From positions 1 to 29,920 of the forward strand of contig JBAWVO010000043.1 in NCBI GenBank assembly GCA_037147235.1: a stretch of 29,920 nt of DNA. Direction: 5' to 3'. This stretch comes from JANXQG01 sp037147235 (GTDB lineage: Bacteria; Planctomycetota; Planctomycetia; Pirellulales; Thermoguttaceae). The translations under genes and the position numbers were made by a program. The notes under the pieces were generated by a model. That model ran no database searches and was not told where the DNA came from. It was given only the letters and a program-made list of their open reading frames with translations. Positions 1 to 6,368 of this stretch are shown piece by piece (positions within the stretch are counted from its first letter, which is position 1; every line of letters begins with the position of its first letter).

Positions 1-20
1 GGGCCTCGTTTATTCCTATA

Positions 21-51
21 CCCAGGGTAGCCGCTGCGCGGCAACCCTGGG
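21..51. repeat. REP-like hairpin repeat
   Basis: Imperfect inverted repeat with outer arms CCCAGGGT (21-28) and ACCCTGGG (44-51) and inner arms GCCGC and GCGGC around TGC. From memory, similar CCCAGGGT...ACCCTGGG hairpins recur between planctomycete genes; I could not check this. It lies downstream of the HEAT-repeat gene and has no T-tract, so I call it a dispersed palindromic repeat rather than a terminator. Confidence 0.5.
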
Positions 52-123
52 CTAGGGGACGGAATCCCTCGGAATACGGAGATCCCAAATTGGACAATGA
101 TACCAAAATCCTTCCTACTACTA

Positions 124-152
124 CTGCCCCTCTCCCAAGGGGAGAGGGGCAG
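124..152. terminator. Perfect 13-bp hairpin downstream of the HEAT-repeat gene
   Basis: Arms CTGCCCCTCTCCC (124-136) and its exact complement (140-152) surround a 3-nt loop. On the plus strand the stem is followed by TTTT. The minus-strand HEAT-repeat gene ends at 167, so transcripts of that operon would fold this stem 15 nt after the stop codon, although without a clean U-tract on that strand. The CCCTCTCCC core is also a common dispersed repeat, so the terminator role is inferred. Confidence 0.5.
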
Positions 153-166
153 TTTTCGTCGGTCTC

Positions 167-982
167 TTACTCTTTCTTTCCGCTGGCCAGCAACAGTCCA
201 CGGGTTGCGGCAAGGCGGACGCTCTTTTCCGGACTGGCAATCAGCGACTTGTAGACGGCCAAAGCACCGGCCTTGTCGCCGGCGGTCAGCAGGCACTCGC
301 CGGCAGCCAGTTGGGCGTCAGCCACTCGGAGCTTGACGGGGTCCGACGCCGGCTTGGCATCTTGCAATGCCTTGGCCGACTCAACGCTGCCGATGTCGCC
401 CAGGGCCGTGGCTGCGGCAATGGCGATTGACTCATCGCTGTCGCCCACCAGGGTAGCGAGATCCGCAATGCTCTCGGCGGCGCGGCGAACACCCAACGAG
501 CCGATCACACCGGCCTTCTGAGCGCCGCTCGTCTTGGCCAGGGAATCTCGCAGGGCCTTGGTGGCTTCCGGCGCGGGGATACGCTCCAGGGCATAGCGGG
601 CCATGTGCGAAAGATCCTTATCGGGCAGCAGTGCGGCTAATGCTGGTACCGATTCGGCGGTACCAATGATCGCCAGCTTGCGGCCGACGTAATCCTTGGC
701 CGCGCGGGAAGCCTCGGTGGAAAGTACCGCGGCCAGTTTGGTTTCTAATTCCTTGCGCGCGGCGGCATCGCCGTGGGTGGCCGGCACTGCGTCTTCAATC
801 GGGCCAAGCAATGCGCGAAACTTATTGTGGTCCACGCCCCAATTAAAAGTCTTGAGGGACTCAAATGCCTTGTCAATCGCGGCCTTGTCCAAGGCCGGCT
901 TATCTTCCGCAACGGCCACGGTCGCACCGAGGATGGTAGCGGCGGCAGCCAGGGCAGATCGAGTAATGGTCTGATATTGCAT
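167..982 (-). CDS. Secreted HEAT-repeat protein
   Basis: 271 residues. The N-terminus is a signal peptide with a short Ala-rich hydrophobic stretch and a plausible cleavage after AVA at about residue 25. The remainder is alpha-helical with several HEAT-like units, for example around residues 110-145 (repeated ALAALLPDKD and ALERIPAPEA patterns) and 165-205 (IADLATLVGD, AAATALGDIG). Such proteins serve as protein-protein scaffolds, here outside the cytoplasmic membrane; no catalytic motif is visible. It starts 40 nt after the oxidoreductase gene on the same strand and is probably co-transcribed with it, which suggests a shared but unknown pathway, perhaps breakdown of a sugar or glycan. The start is preceded by a purine-rich tract (AGAAAGAAAG). 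The partner or substrate cannot be read from the sequence. Confidence 0.8.
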   Translation of the reverse strand: MQYQTITRSALAAAATILGATVAVAEDKPALDKAAIDKAFESLKTFNWGVDHNKFRALLGPIEDAVPATHGDAAARKELETKLAAVLSTEASRAAKDYVGRKLAIIGTAESVPALAALLPDKDLSHMARYALERIPAPEATKALRDSLAKTSGAQKAGVIGSLGVRRAAESIADLATLVGDSDESIAIAAATALGDIGSVESAKALQDAKPASDPVKLRVADAQLAAGECLLTAGDKAGALAVYKSLIASPEKSVRLAATRGLLLASGKKE

Positions 983-1022
983 CGTTGTTATCTTTCTTTC
1001 TTTTGGTTGAGTTTTGTTTGAG

Positions 1023-2240
1023 TTACAGCGTCCACGGCTCGCGGCGAGCGCGATCGACCAAGCGGTTGGCTTCCTCGTCGCCAGGGAATTCGTTCTTCAC
1101 GCCGTCCCATTTCAGCGACCGCTTCAATTGATACGCAATGCTGCCCAGGTGAGCCACGGAGATGGAGTGCGTAGCCAATTCGATATCACGGAAAGGCTTC
1201 TCGCGGGTCTTGACGCACTCGATGAAGTCACCATGAATGCCGCCATTGCCCTTATAGCCCGGCACGGGTTTGGGTGCCCGCTTCTCGCCGGGAGTGCCGA
1301 CAATCTGGAGGTGTTTCATGCCGGGATGGTTGTGATACAAGTGGATGCCGTTGGGATACCGGAAGCCGACGAACTCGCGGCCTTTTTCGTTGTGATACTC
1401 AACTTCCTCAGGCTCGAACTCGCGGCAGTCGATGGCGAAGATCGCGCCACCGAAGTGGTGTGCTCCCCAGTCGGTCATGCCACCGCCGGAATAATCGGAG
1501 AACGACCGCCAGCAGGTTCCATTGATGTTGAAACTCCCGCTACAACGATAGCGATGGAACGGAGCCCAGGGCGCGGGACCAAGCCACATGTCCCAGTCCA
1601 TCCCCTGCGGAACCGCTTCGCTGCCCAGGTAGCACGATTGTGCAAGCGGGCCAAAGCTGACGTTGATCGACTTGATCGGTCCCAGTTCACCACTCCAGCA
1701 CGGATTGACTTGCCTCCGATAATCTTCCAGCACGCGCTGGCTGCCGCCGGAGACCACGCGGCTATAACGCCGCGCCGCCGCAACCATCAAGGGGCCTTCG
1801 CGGAGGGTCTTGGTCTCGGGCTTCTGGCAATAGACGTCCTTGCCGTGGCGGCAGGCGTCGATCACGACGAGCGCATGCCAATGGTCAGGCGTGGCAACGT
1901 GGACCGCGTCGATATCCGTGCGGGCCAGCAGTTCGCGGAAGTCGTTGTAAGTTTTGCAATCGCTGTTGTGATACCGGCCGTTGGCGCGATCGCGTGCAGC
2001 GTTGCGGTGTTGTGTGTTCACATCGCAAACGGCAACATACTGCACATCGCCGCGACCGAGGAACGCCCCTTGGTCGCCGGAACCTTGATTTCCGATTCCG
2101 ATACCGCCCATCACGATCCGCGCGCTGGGCGCCGGACGGTCGCCGGCCCCGAGGGCCGAGCCGGGGATGAGGTAAGGGCAGGCTGCCGCTGTTGCGACCG
2201 CTGCCTTGAGAAAGTCTCGCCGATTGGCACGTTGTTTCAT
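1023..2240 (-). CDS. Tat-exported Gfo/Idh/MocA-family oxidoreductase
   Basis: 405 residues. A twin-arginine signal with an NRRDFLK motif sits at residues 6-12, followed by a hydrophobic stretch, so the folded protein with cofactor is probably exported. A glycine-rich Rossmann motif (GGIGIGNQGSG) near residue 45 binds NAD(P), and the C-terminal part is the usual alpha/beta substrate domain. The family oxidises or reduces sugars, inositols and related polyols. The usual E-K-P signature appears as C-Q-K-P (DVYCQKPETK), keeping the lysine but not the glutamate. An in-frame GTG lies at 2249, but the Shine-Dalgarno AAGAAAGGAAG ends directly against it and is well spaced only for the ATG at 2240, which I chose. 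It precedes the HEAT-repeat gene by 40 nt as a likely two-gene operon. The substrate is unknown. Confidence 0.88.
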   Translation of the reverse strand: MKQRANRRDFLKAAVATAAACPYLIPGSALGAGDRPAPSARIVMGGIGIGNQGSGDQGAFLGRGDVQYVAVCDVNTQHRNAARDRANGRYHNSDCKTYNDFRELLARTDIDAVHVATPDHWHALVVIDACRHGKDVYCQKPETKTLREGPLMVAAARRYSRVVSGGSQRVLEDYRRQVNPCWSGELGPIKSINVSFGPLAQSCYLGSEAVPQGMDWDMWLGPAPWAPFHRYRCSGSFNINGTCWRSFSDYSGGGMTDWGAHHFGGAIFAIDCREFEPEEVEYHNEKGREFVGFRYPNGIHLYHNHPGMKHLQIVGTPGEKRAPKPVPGYKGNGGIHGDFIECVKTREKPFRDIELATHSISVAHLGSIAYQLKRSLKWDGVKNEFPGDEEANRLVDRARREPWTL

Positions 2241-2412
2241 GGAATGCACTTCCTTTCTTGAAGCACGGCAGAATCAGCCCGGCAACGCGATGTGCGAGAC
2301 AGGCAGATACAACCAGGTTTGCCGAACGTCCGTCGGAGGGCAACGCAAAAAAACAGCGTCGTGGCGGCATTCGGATAGGCTATAGGATAGATAGGGAATG
2401 GGGAAATGTCAA

Positions 2413-3303
2413 CTATCGCCGCAGTAATTCTACTACCCCAACCGCCAGCAATCCCAAGCTGACGACCGCATTAACATGGAAAAAAGCCCTATTCACACGG
2501 CTTAAATCATCGGGCCGCACGAGCCAATGCTCGTAAACCAGCAGCAACCCGATCGCGGCCACGCCCGTCAGATAGATGGCACCGAATAGCGGATAAATCC
2601 ATGGAAGAATGGCCAAAAGCACGATCATGCCAAAATGGCAGGCAGCCGCCAGACGCAAGGCACCGGCGACGCCCAGTCGGGCCGGAATGCTACGAAGGTG
2701 CATCGAGACGTCGAATGCATAGTCCTGGCAGGCATAAATCATGTCAAAACCTGCCACCCACAGTGCCACGGCCGTACTGAGTACCAGCGGCGGCCAGGCA
2801 AGTTCCGCCCGCAACACAACCCAGGCCGCCGAAGGTGCCATGGCCAGGGCAATTCCCAGCCAAACGTGCGCCAGCATGGTAAACCGCTTGGCGTAGCTGT
2901 AACCGAAGAGGAACAGCAATACCGGCAGCGACGCGGCCAGCGGGATCCAATTCGGCAGGAAGAGCAGCGTGCCCAGCACGAACCCCAGTGAACAAATGAT
3001 CGTGAAGATCCCTACCCCGCCCACGCTCAGCGCGCCGCTAGGCAGGTGCCGCATCTCGGTCCGCGGATTCAGTGCGTCGATCTGCCGGTCGGCCAAACGA
3101 TTGAAGGCCATCGCTGCGCTGCGGGCGGCTACCATGCATAAAAGGATGCCAACGAGATCGCGCCAGCGGAACAATACCGGCGGCGTACTCCGTGCGTTCA
3201 GCCCCCAGGCCATCGCGGCTGCCAGCAAGGCAAACGGCAGCGCAAAAAGCGTGTGGCTGAAGCGGATCATTTCCAGAATGTGGCGAAGTTGGCGGAGTTT
3301 CAC
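2413..3303 (-). CDS. ubiA: UbiA-family aromatic prenyltransferase
   Basis: 296 residues with about eight or nine hydrophobic membrane segments. The first Asp-rich motif is N68-x3-D72-x3-D76 (NRLADRQID) and the second is D187...D194-x3-D198 (DMIYACQDYAFD). Both coordinate the magnesium-prenyl-diphosphate, so the enzyme attaches a polyprenyl chain to an aromatic acid in the membrane. The second motif, followed by LRSIPARLG, is typical of the 4-hydroxybenzoate or MqnP-type branch, so a role in menaquinone (futalosine route) or a related quinone is likely. The start is GTG at 3303, overlapping the ubiX stop codon as GTGA, with GGGGAGGA a few bases upstream; this implies translational coupling. 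The same frame is open far upstream to 4554, but that part is out-of-frame translation of ubiX and ubiE. Confidence 0.9.
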   Translation of the reverse strand: MKLRQLRHILEMIRFSHTLFALPFALLAAAMAWGLNARSTPPVLFRWRDLVGILLCMVAARSAAMAFNRLADRQIDALNPRTEMRHLPSGALSVGGVGIFTIICSLGFVLGTLLFLPNWIPLAASLPVLLFLFGYSYAKRFTMLAHVWLGIALAMAPSAAWVVLRAELAWPPLVLSTAVALWVAGFDMIYACQDYAFDVSMHLRSIPARLGVAGALRLAAACHFGMIVLLAILPWIYPLFGAIYLTGVAAIGLLLVYEHWLVRPDDLSRVNRAFFHVNAVVSLGLLAVGVVELLRR

Positions 3304-3992
3304 TCCGATCCTCCCCAGCGATGGATCAGCGAATTGCGAATGCCGAGCTGATCGAGTATCCGCGAGATGACAAAATCGATCAGGTCTTGGATGGTCTTCA
3401 CGCCATGATAGAAGCCGGGCATGGCGGGTAGGATCACCGCGCCATATTCCGTGGCACGCTTCATGTTTTCCAGCACGGTCATCGAAAGCGGCGACTCCCG
3501 CGGCACGATAATCAACTTGCGCCGCTCCTTGAAGTGGACCTCGGCCGTGCGATGAATCAGATTGGCACTGGTGCCGTGGACGATTGCGCTCAGCGTACCG
3601 CTGGAACAAGGACAGATCACCATGCCGTCGGTCAGAAAGGAGCCGCTGGCGATCGCGCCCAGGTAGTCGCGATAGTGGTAGTAGATCAGCTTGCCTTCCT
3701 CGCCTGTGCCGACGGAAAGAACATTGCTTTCGTCGCTGGAAATGCCCGACATGGCACGAAGAATCTGCAACTTCCGATCCTTGGGCCGGGTGCCGATGTC
3801 CAACATCAACATCGCGGGCGAGAAGTTGTCCAGATCGACGGAGATGTCCAACTCCTGCCTGAAGACGATCTGGGCTGCCGGGCTGATGATCAGGTGGATG
3901 TCGCAGCCGGCTGCGTGGAGAACTTCCAAGAGCCGCGTGGCATAGACGATACCGCTGGCCCCGGTGATGGCGACGACGATGTTTCGCTTCAT
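3300..3992 (-). CDS. ubiX: UbiX-type flavin prenyltransferase
   Basis: 230 residues. The N-terminus has the flavin-binding signature ITGASG at about residues 9-14, and later segments CPCSSGTLSAI, PRESPLS and LPAMPGFYH match the UbiX/Pad1 family. The enzyme joins a dimethylallyl group to FMN to make the prenylated flavin needed by UbiD-type decarboxylases. At 230 residues it is longer than the usual 190-210, because of an insertion around residues 65-110. It starts 11 nt after ubiE and ends inside the ubiA start codon, so the three genes form a tight operon. No ubiD partner is visible in the window. Confidence 0.92.
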   Translation of the reverse strand: MKRNIVVAITGASGIVYATRLLEVLHAAGCDIHLIISPAAQIVFRQELDISVDLDNFSPAMLMLDIGTRPKDRKLQILRAMSGISSDESNVLSVGTGEEGKLIYYHYRDYLGAIASGSFLTDGMVICPCSSGTLSAIVHGTSANLIHRTAEVHFKERRKLIIVPRESPLSMTVLENMKRATEYGAVILPAMPGFYHGVKTIQDLIDFVISRILDQLGIRNSLIHRWGGSE

Positions 3993-4003
3993 GATGTTGG
4001 AAC

Positions 4004-4786
4004 CTACTTGTAGCCCACGTAGAGCGTGGCGATACCCAAAGTAAAACGATGATACTCGACCCGCGCCAATCCGGCGGCCCGCATCCGCGCGGCGAGCTCT
4101 TCGCCCTGCGGAAACTGGCTGACGCTAGCCGGAAGATAATTATAAGCTGACTGATGATTCCGAGCCAAGGCCTGCCCGATCCGTGGCAGAACCCGCTGGA
4201 AATACCAACGATAAAGCGGGCCGAGCGGCCAGCGCGTCGGCGTGGAAAATTCCAGCACGGCCACGCTTCCGCCGGGGCGGCAAACTCGGGCCATCTCCCG
4301 CAGACCGCGATCCGTATCGCTGACATTCCGCAGCCCAAAAGCGACGCAAACGATCTGGAAGAGGTCGTCGGGGAAGGGCAACTGCTCGGTGTCGGCCTCG
4401 ATCCAGGAAATATGCTTTTCGGCCCCGGCGCGGCGGCCCTTCTGATTGGCCAGTACGAGCATGGGTTGGCAGAAATCGGTTCCCACGATTTGGGCCTTTC
4501 GGCCGCTCGACTTCCAATAAGCCAGGGCCAGATCGCCCGTGCCGGTGCAAACATCGAGAATTGGCCCTCCGTCGGGCTTGAACGGCACGAGGCGAACGGT
4601 TTTTCGCCGCCAAGCCAGATCGATGCCCAAGGAAAGCACGTGGTTCAGCAGATCGTACCGTGGGGCGATCTCACCGAACATTTGACGCACGCGGTCAGAG
4701 GATTTGTCGAGCTGCATAACTTCGTACCAAGCGGCGGCTTCGTCAAGTTCGTCGACAGCTAGGTCGTGAAAAACGACGGGCTTCAT
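4004..4786 (-). CDS. ubiE: Demethylmenaquinone (UbiE/MenG) methyltransferase with a toxin-derived N-terminus
   Basis: 260 residues. From residue 24 the protein is a class I SAM-dependent methyltransferase of the UbiE family: MFGEIAPRYD near residue 36, the SAM motif LDVCTGTGDLAL near 77, and FGLRNVSDTDRGLREM near 150. It performs the C-methylation that completes menaquinone or ubiquinone. Residues 1-22 do not belong to this family; they match the start of ParE/RelE toxins (VVFHDLAVDELDEAAAWYE). The ATG at 4786 overlaps the antitoxin stop as ATGA. An internal ATG at 4717 would give a normal UbiE, but no convincing Shine-Dalgarno precedes it. Translation probably begins at 4786, coupled to the antitoxin gene; use of 4717 cannot be excluded. 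Confidence 0.85.
   Translation of the reverse strand: MKPVVFHDLAVDELDEAAAWYEVMQLDKSSDRVRQMFGEIAPRYDLLNHVLSLGIDLAWRRKTVRLVPFKPDGGPILDVCTGTGDLALAYWKSSGRKAQIVGTDFCQPMLVLANQKGRRAGAEKHISWIEADTEQLPFPDDLFQIVCVAFGLRNVSDTDRGLREMARVCRPGGSVAVLEFSTPTRWPLGPLYRWYFQRVLPRIGQALARNHQSAYNYLPASVSQFPQGEELAARMRAAGLARVEYHRFTLGIATLYVGYK
4718..4786 (-). pseudogene. ParE/RelE-type toxin remnant fused to ubiE
   Basis: The first 22-23 codons of the ubiE reading frame read like the first strand and helix of a ParE/RelE toxin (MKPVVFHDLAVDELDEAAAW and the following Y-E). They overlap the antitoxin stop by 4 nt exactly as an intact toxin gene would. The remaining 70-80 toxin residues, including any catalytic or gyrase-binding part, are absent, and the sequence continues in frame into UbiE. 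The identification rests on pattern similarity and context. Confidence 0.6.
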
Positions 4787-5019
4787 GGGTATTTCTTTCG
4801 CATCTCAGCGAACACATCTTCTGCCGGGACGCCGGTAATTGTTCCGGTCTCCATATCTTGCCATCTTTGCTCCAACTCGGCTTCCCAAGCAGACTGAATG
4901 TTATCTTCGTCCTCGTCCTCCAAATCCAATGAGCGAATAAGATAATAAGCCAATTCTGCCCGGTCTTTCTCTGCAAGTTGCGAGAGTTCTGCTTTTAGTT
5001 TTTCAGCGATTTCGGTCAT
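4783..5019 (-). CDS. Addiction-module antitoxin-like protein
   Basis: 78 residues. The LPEE-type core appears as LAEKDRAELAYYLIRSLD, followed by an acidic stretch and SAWEAELEQRWQDM, then a VPAEDVFAEMR tail. This is the layout of the short unstable antitoxins of the addiction-module component family (TIGR02574/PF09720 as I recall it). Such proteins normally pair with a ParE/RelE toxin encoded directly downstream. Here the downstream toxin is reduced to about 22 codons fused to ubiE, so the antitoxin is an orphan that may now serve only as translational leader for the methyltransferase. Its stop codon overlaps the next start as ATGA. Confidence 0.75.
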   Translation of the reverse strand: MTEIAEKLKAELSQLAEKDRAELAYYLIRSLDLEDEDEDNIQSAWEAELEQRWQDMETGTITGVPAEDVFAEMRKKYP

Positions 5020-5028
5020 GGTTTATGA

Positions 5029-5229
5029 ACCTCCCCGGACCGTTATACCATAAAGGGCCAACATGTACGTATCGTGGTGGCGACGAACGGTCCAAGCGAA
5101 ATTCTCGATTTGGCAGCCCGGGTCTATGCCGGACTGACGGAGAGGGACGTTGCCGATGTAGAAACAATCGCTCTCGACCGGTCGTCTTTTTTACAAGATT
5201 ATCGTTCGCGCAGCGGAAATCTACGCTAA
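5029..5229 (+). pseudogene. Remnant of a small antitoxin-like gene
   Basis: The plus-strand frame from 5029 to the stop at 5227-5229 contains a protein-like stretch (IVVATNGPSEILDLAARVY, then GLTERDVADVETIALDRSSF) that ends in apparently random sequence. It has no good start codon; GTG at 5074 is the best candidate. It lies directly before a VapC C-terminal fragment in another frame, which suggests the antitoxin half of a toxin-antitoxin pair whose middle was deleted. I do not recognise the family with certainty. Confidence 0.35.
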
Positions 5230-5374
5230 TTTACACCGACGCGGAACACTGATCGGCGACGCTGACATCCTGATTGCCGCCACCGCGCAGAATCATTCCC
5301 TCGTGTTGGTGACGAACAATACGAAACATTTCACCAATGTTACGGGTCTGCAAATCCTAAGTTGGGTCGAGTGA
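5198..5374 (+). pseudogene. C-terminal fragment of a VapC-type PIN-domain toxin
   Basis: The frame reads IYANLHRRGTLIGDADILIA, then ATAQNHSLVLVTNNTKHF, and ends in GLQILSWVE before TGA at 5372-5374. The D-A-D-x-x-I-A-A-x-A and LVT-N-N-x-x-HF motifs are the last acidic and structural motifs of VapC PIN ribonucleases. The N-terminal half with the first catalytic Asp is missing and the frame has no start. It overlaps the antitoxin remnant in a different frame. Confidence 0.7.
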
Positions 5375-5411
5375 AATAATCCTTATCATTTTCCTAATAA
5401 TTTCCGTGGTA

Positions 5412-5603
5412 TCACCTTGATACGCTCTGTCGAAATGCTTTAACCTCATCGATACTGTACGCTGGCTTGAGCCGGTGCAAAATGGCATGGCAGTTAGCGC
5501 ACACCGGCCGCAGATCGTTTACCGGATCGACCTTATACTCCTTGCCGTCGTCGCGCCAGCCGTCGTAAATGTCGGCGGCTGTGTTATAATTAGGTTGTGA
5601 CAC
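5412..5603 (-). pseudogene. Truncated HNH endonuclease fragment
   Basis: 63 residues. The C-terminal part (DPVNDLRPVCANCHAILHR) is the second half of an HNH/McrA-type nuclease: the Asn, the C-x-x-C-H pair and the final His. The first His of the motif and the preceding beta-hairpin are missing, replaced by an unrelated lead-in of about 20 residues. A GTG start at 5603 has a good Shine-Dalgarno (AAAGGA), so a short peptide may still be made, but it should not be a working nuclease. Confidence 0.6.
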
Positions 5604-5612
5604 TTTGCTTAT

Positions 5613-5627
5613 CCTTTCAATGAAAGG
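5613..5627. promoter_or_regulatory. Palindrome holding both divergent ribosome-binding sites
   Basis: CCTTTCA-A-TGAAAGG is a 15-bp palindrome between the divergent reading frames starting at 5603 (minus) and 5636 (plus). Each arm acts as the Shine-Dalgarno for one of them, about 8 nt from its start codon. The symmetry may be incidental. Confidence 0.35.
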
Positions 5628-5635
5628 CGAACACG

Positions 5636-5857
5636 ATGAATGCAGAAACCGTTCGGGAATTCATTACGCGACAGTCATTCCAACCGTTTCAAGTACACTT
5701 ATCGAATGGCGAAGTCCATCAGATTCCCCATCCCGAATTTGCCATGCTTCTCAAATCCACATTGGTCATCGGCGTCCCGGATTCAGACCGGGTGATTTGC
5801 TGCGCTTTGCTCCACATCGCCAGCATTGAACGGATGCCAGCTACTCAACACGTCTAA
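5636..5857 (+). CDS. Small conserved-type hypothetical protein
   Basis: 73 residues, ATG with GAAAGGCG 8 nt upstream. The sequence FITRQSFQPFQVHLSNGEVH, then IPHPEFAMLLKSTLVIGVPD, resembles a short all-beta protein type common in planctomycetes (QPFxVHLxDGRxxxVxHPEF); I recognise the pattern but know no function. There is no signal peptide or membrane segment, and it is probably a single-gene unit. Confidence 0.65.
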   Translation: MNAETVREFITRQSFQPFQVHLSNGEVHQIPHPEFAMLLKSTLVIGVPDSDRVICCALLHIASIERMPATQHV

Positions 5858-5864
5858 AATCGAT

Positions 5865-5910
5865 GCTCCACCCACCCTACGGGGACAGGAACCCGTAGGG
5901 TGCGTGGAGC
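5865..5910. repeat. Two-part hairpin repeat
   Basis: Arms GCTCCAC (5865-5871) plus CACCCTACGGG (5873-5883) pair with CCCGTAGGGTG (5892-5902) plus GTGGAGC (5904-5910), giving 18 base pairs with one C/C mismatch and an 8-nt loop. It begins 8 nt after the stop of the 5636 gene and could also end its transcript. Confidence 0.5.
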
Positions 5911-6020
5911 GAACCGGCCGGGAAATGGTGGGTTGCGCACGAAGTCGAGACGCTGACAGCACTTAGGATCGTCGCATAAATAACTGTCGTGTTTTGCCCA
6001 CTCGCCGAGCGTGGGCGGAC

Positions 6021-6037
6021 GGCACACGGAGTGTGCC
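6021..6037. repeat. Short GGCACAC-GTGTGCC hairpin repeat
   Basis: GGCACAC-GGA-GTGTGCC, followed by TGCTACTTTT. A 7-bp stem with a T-run on the plus strand. From memory this motif is dispersed in Pirellulales genomes; not checked. Confidence 0.4.
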
Positions 6038-6227
6038 TGCTACTTTTCTTGCGACACTTATTGATGCGCCGATCCTTACCGCTGTTCAAGATCAGTTCGA
6101 GTAACGCACCGATAGATGCTTCACCCACCCTACGTCGAGCTAGCAGTGACAGCAGTTGGCAAGGTTATGATCGAGGCCATCAAGCCCTCTTGGCTGTTGC
6201 CACACCCCCCCACGACATTTTGACCAG

Positions 6228-6256
6228 TTGACAGATCCAGCATCCGGTGGCAGAAT
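6228..6256 (+). promoter_or_regulatory. Sigma-70-like promoter for the tRNA
   Basis: TTGACA (6228-6233), a 17-bp spacer, then CAGAAT (6251-6256). The consensus -35 and close -10 lie about 40 bp before the mature tRNA. Confidence 0.45.
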
Positions 6257-6294
6257 TGATGGACCGTTGGGAAAGGTGCCAGCGGATAAGCTCA

Positions 6295-6368
6295 GGGCGA
6301 TTAGCTCAGTTGGTTAGAGCACTAGCTCGACAAGCTAGGGGTCACAAGTTCGAGTCTTGTATCGCCCA
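6295..6368 (+). tRNA. tRNA-Val (GAC)
   Basis: 74 nt. The acceptor GGGCGAT (6295-6301) pairs with ATCGCCC (6361-6367), and the discriminator is A. The D arm is GCTC/GAGC, the anticodon stem CTAGC/GCTAG, and the T arm ACAAG-TTCGAGT-CTTGT. CCA is not encoded. The loop TCGACAA gives anticodon GAC (6329-6331) for valine. Position 33, nearly always U, is C here (6328), and positions 32 and 38 can pair, so the U-turn may be weakened. The integrative element begins in its 3' half. Confidence 0.9.

Larger units (their letters stand above)
5858..6294. other. Intergenic stretch with repeat hairpins and a tRNA promoter
   Basis: No convincing gene. It contains two dispersed hairpins (5865-5910 and 6021-6037), a second partial copy of CACCCACCCTACG at about 6122-6134, and a sigma-70-like promoter before the tRNA. 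Reading frames here are short and lack protein-like composition. Confidence 0.6.

Noticed and set aside
2413..4554. A 713-codon open frame on the minus strand
   Set aside because: Only its last 296 codons read as a protein (UbiA). The rest is out-of-frame translation of ubiX and ubiE, rich in Arg, His and Ser.
5025..5252. A complete 75-codon gene in the frame starting at 5025
   Set aside because: The frame is rich in Arg, Ser and Thr and out of register with both toxin-antitoxin remnants that explain this stretch.
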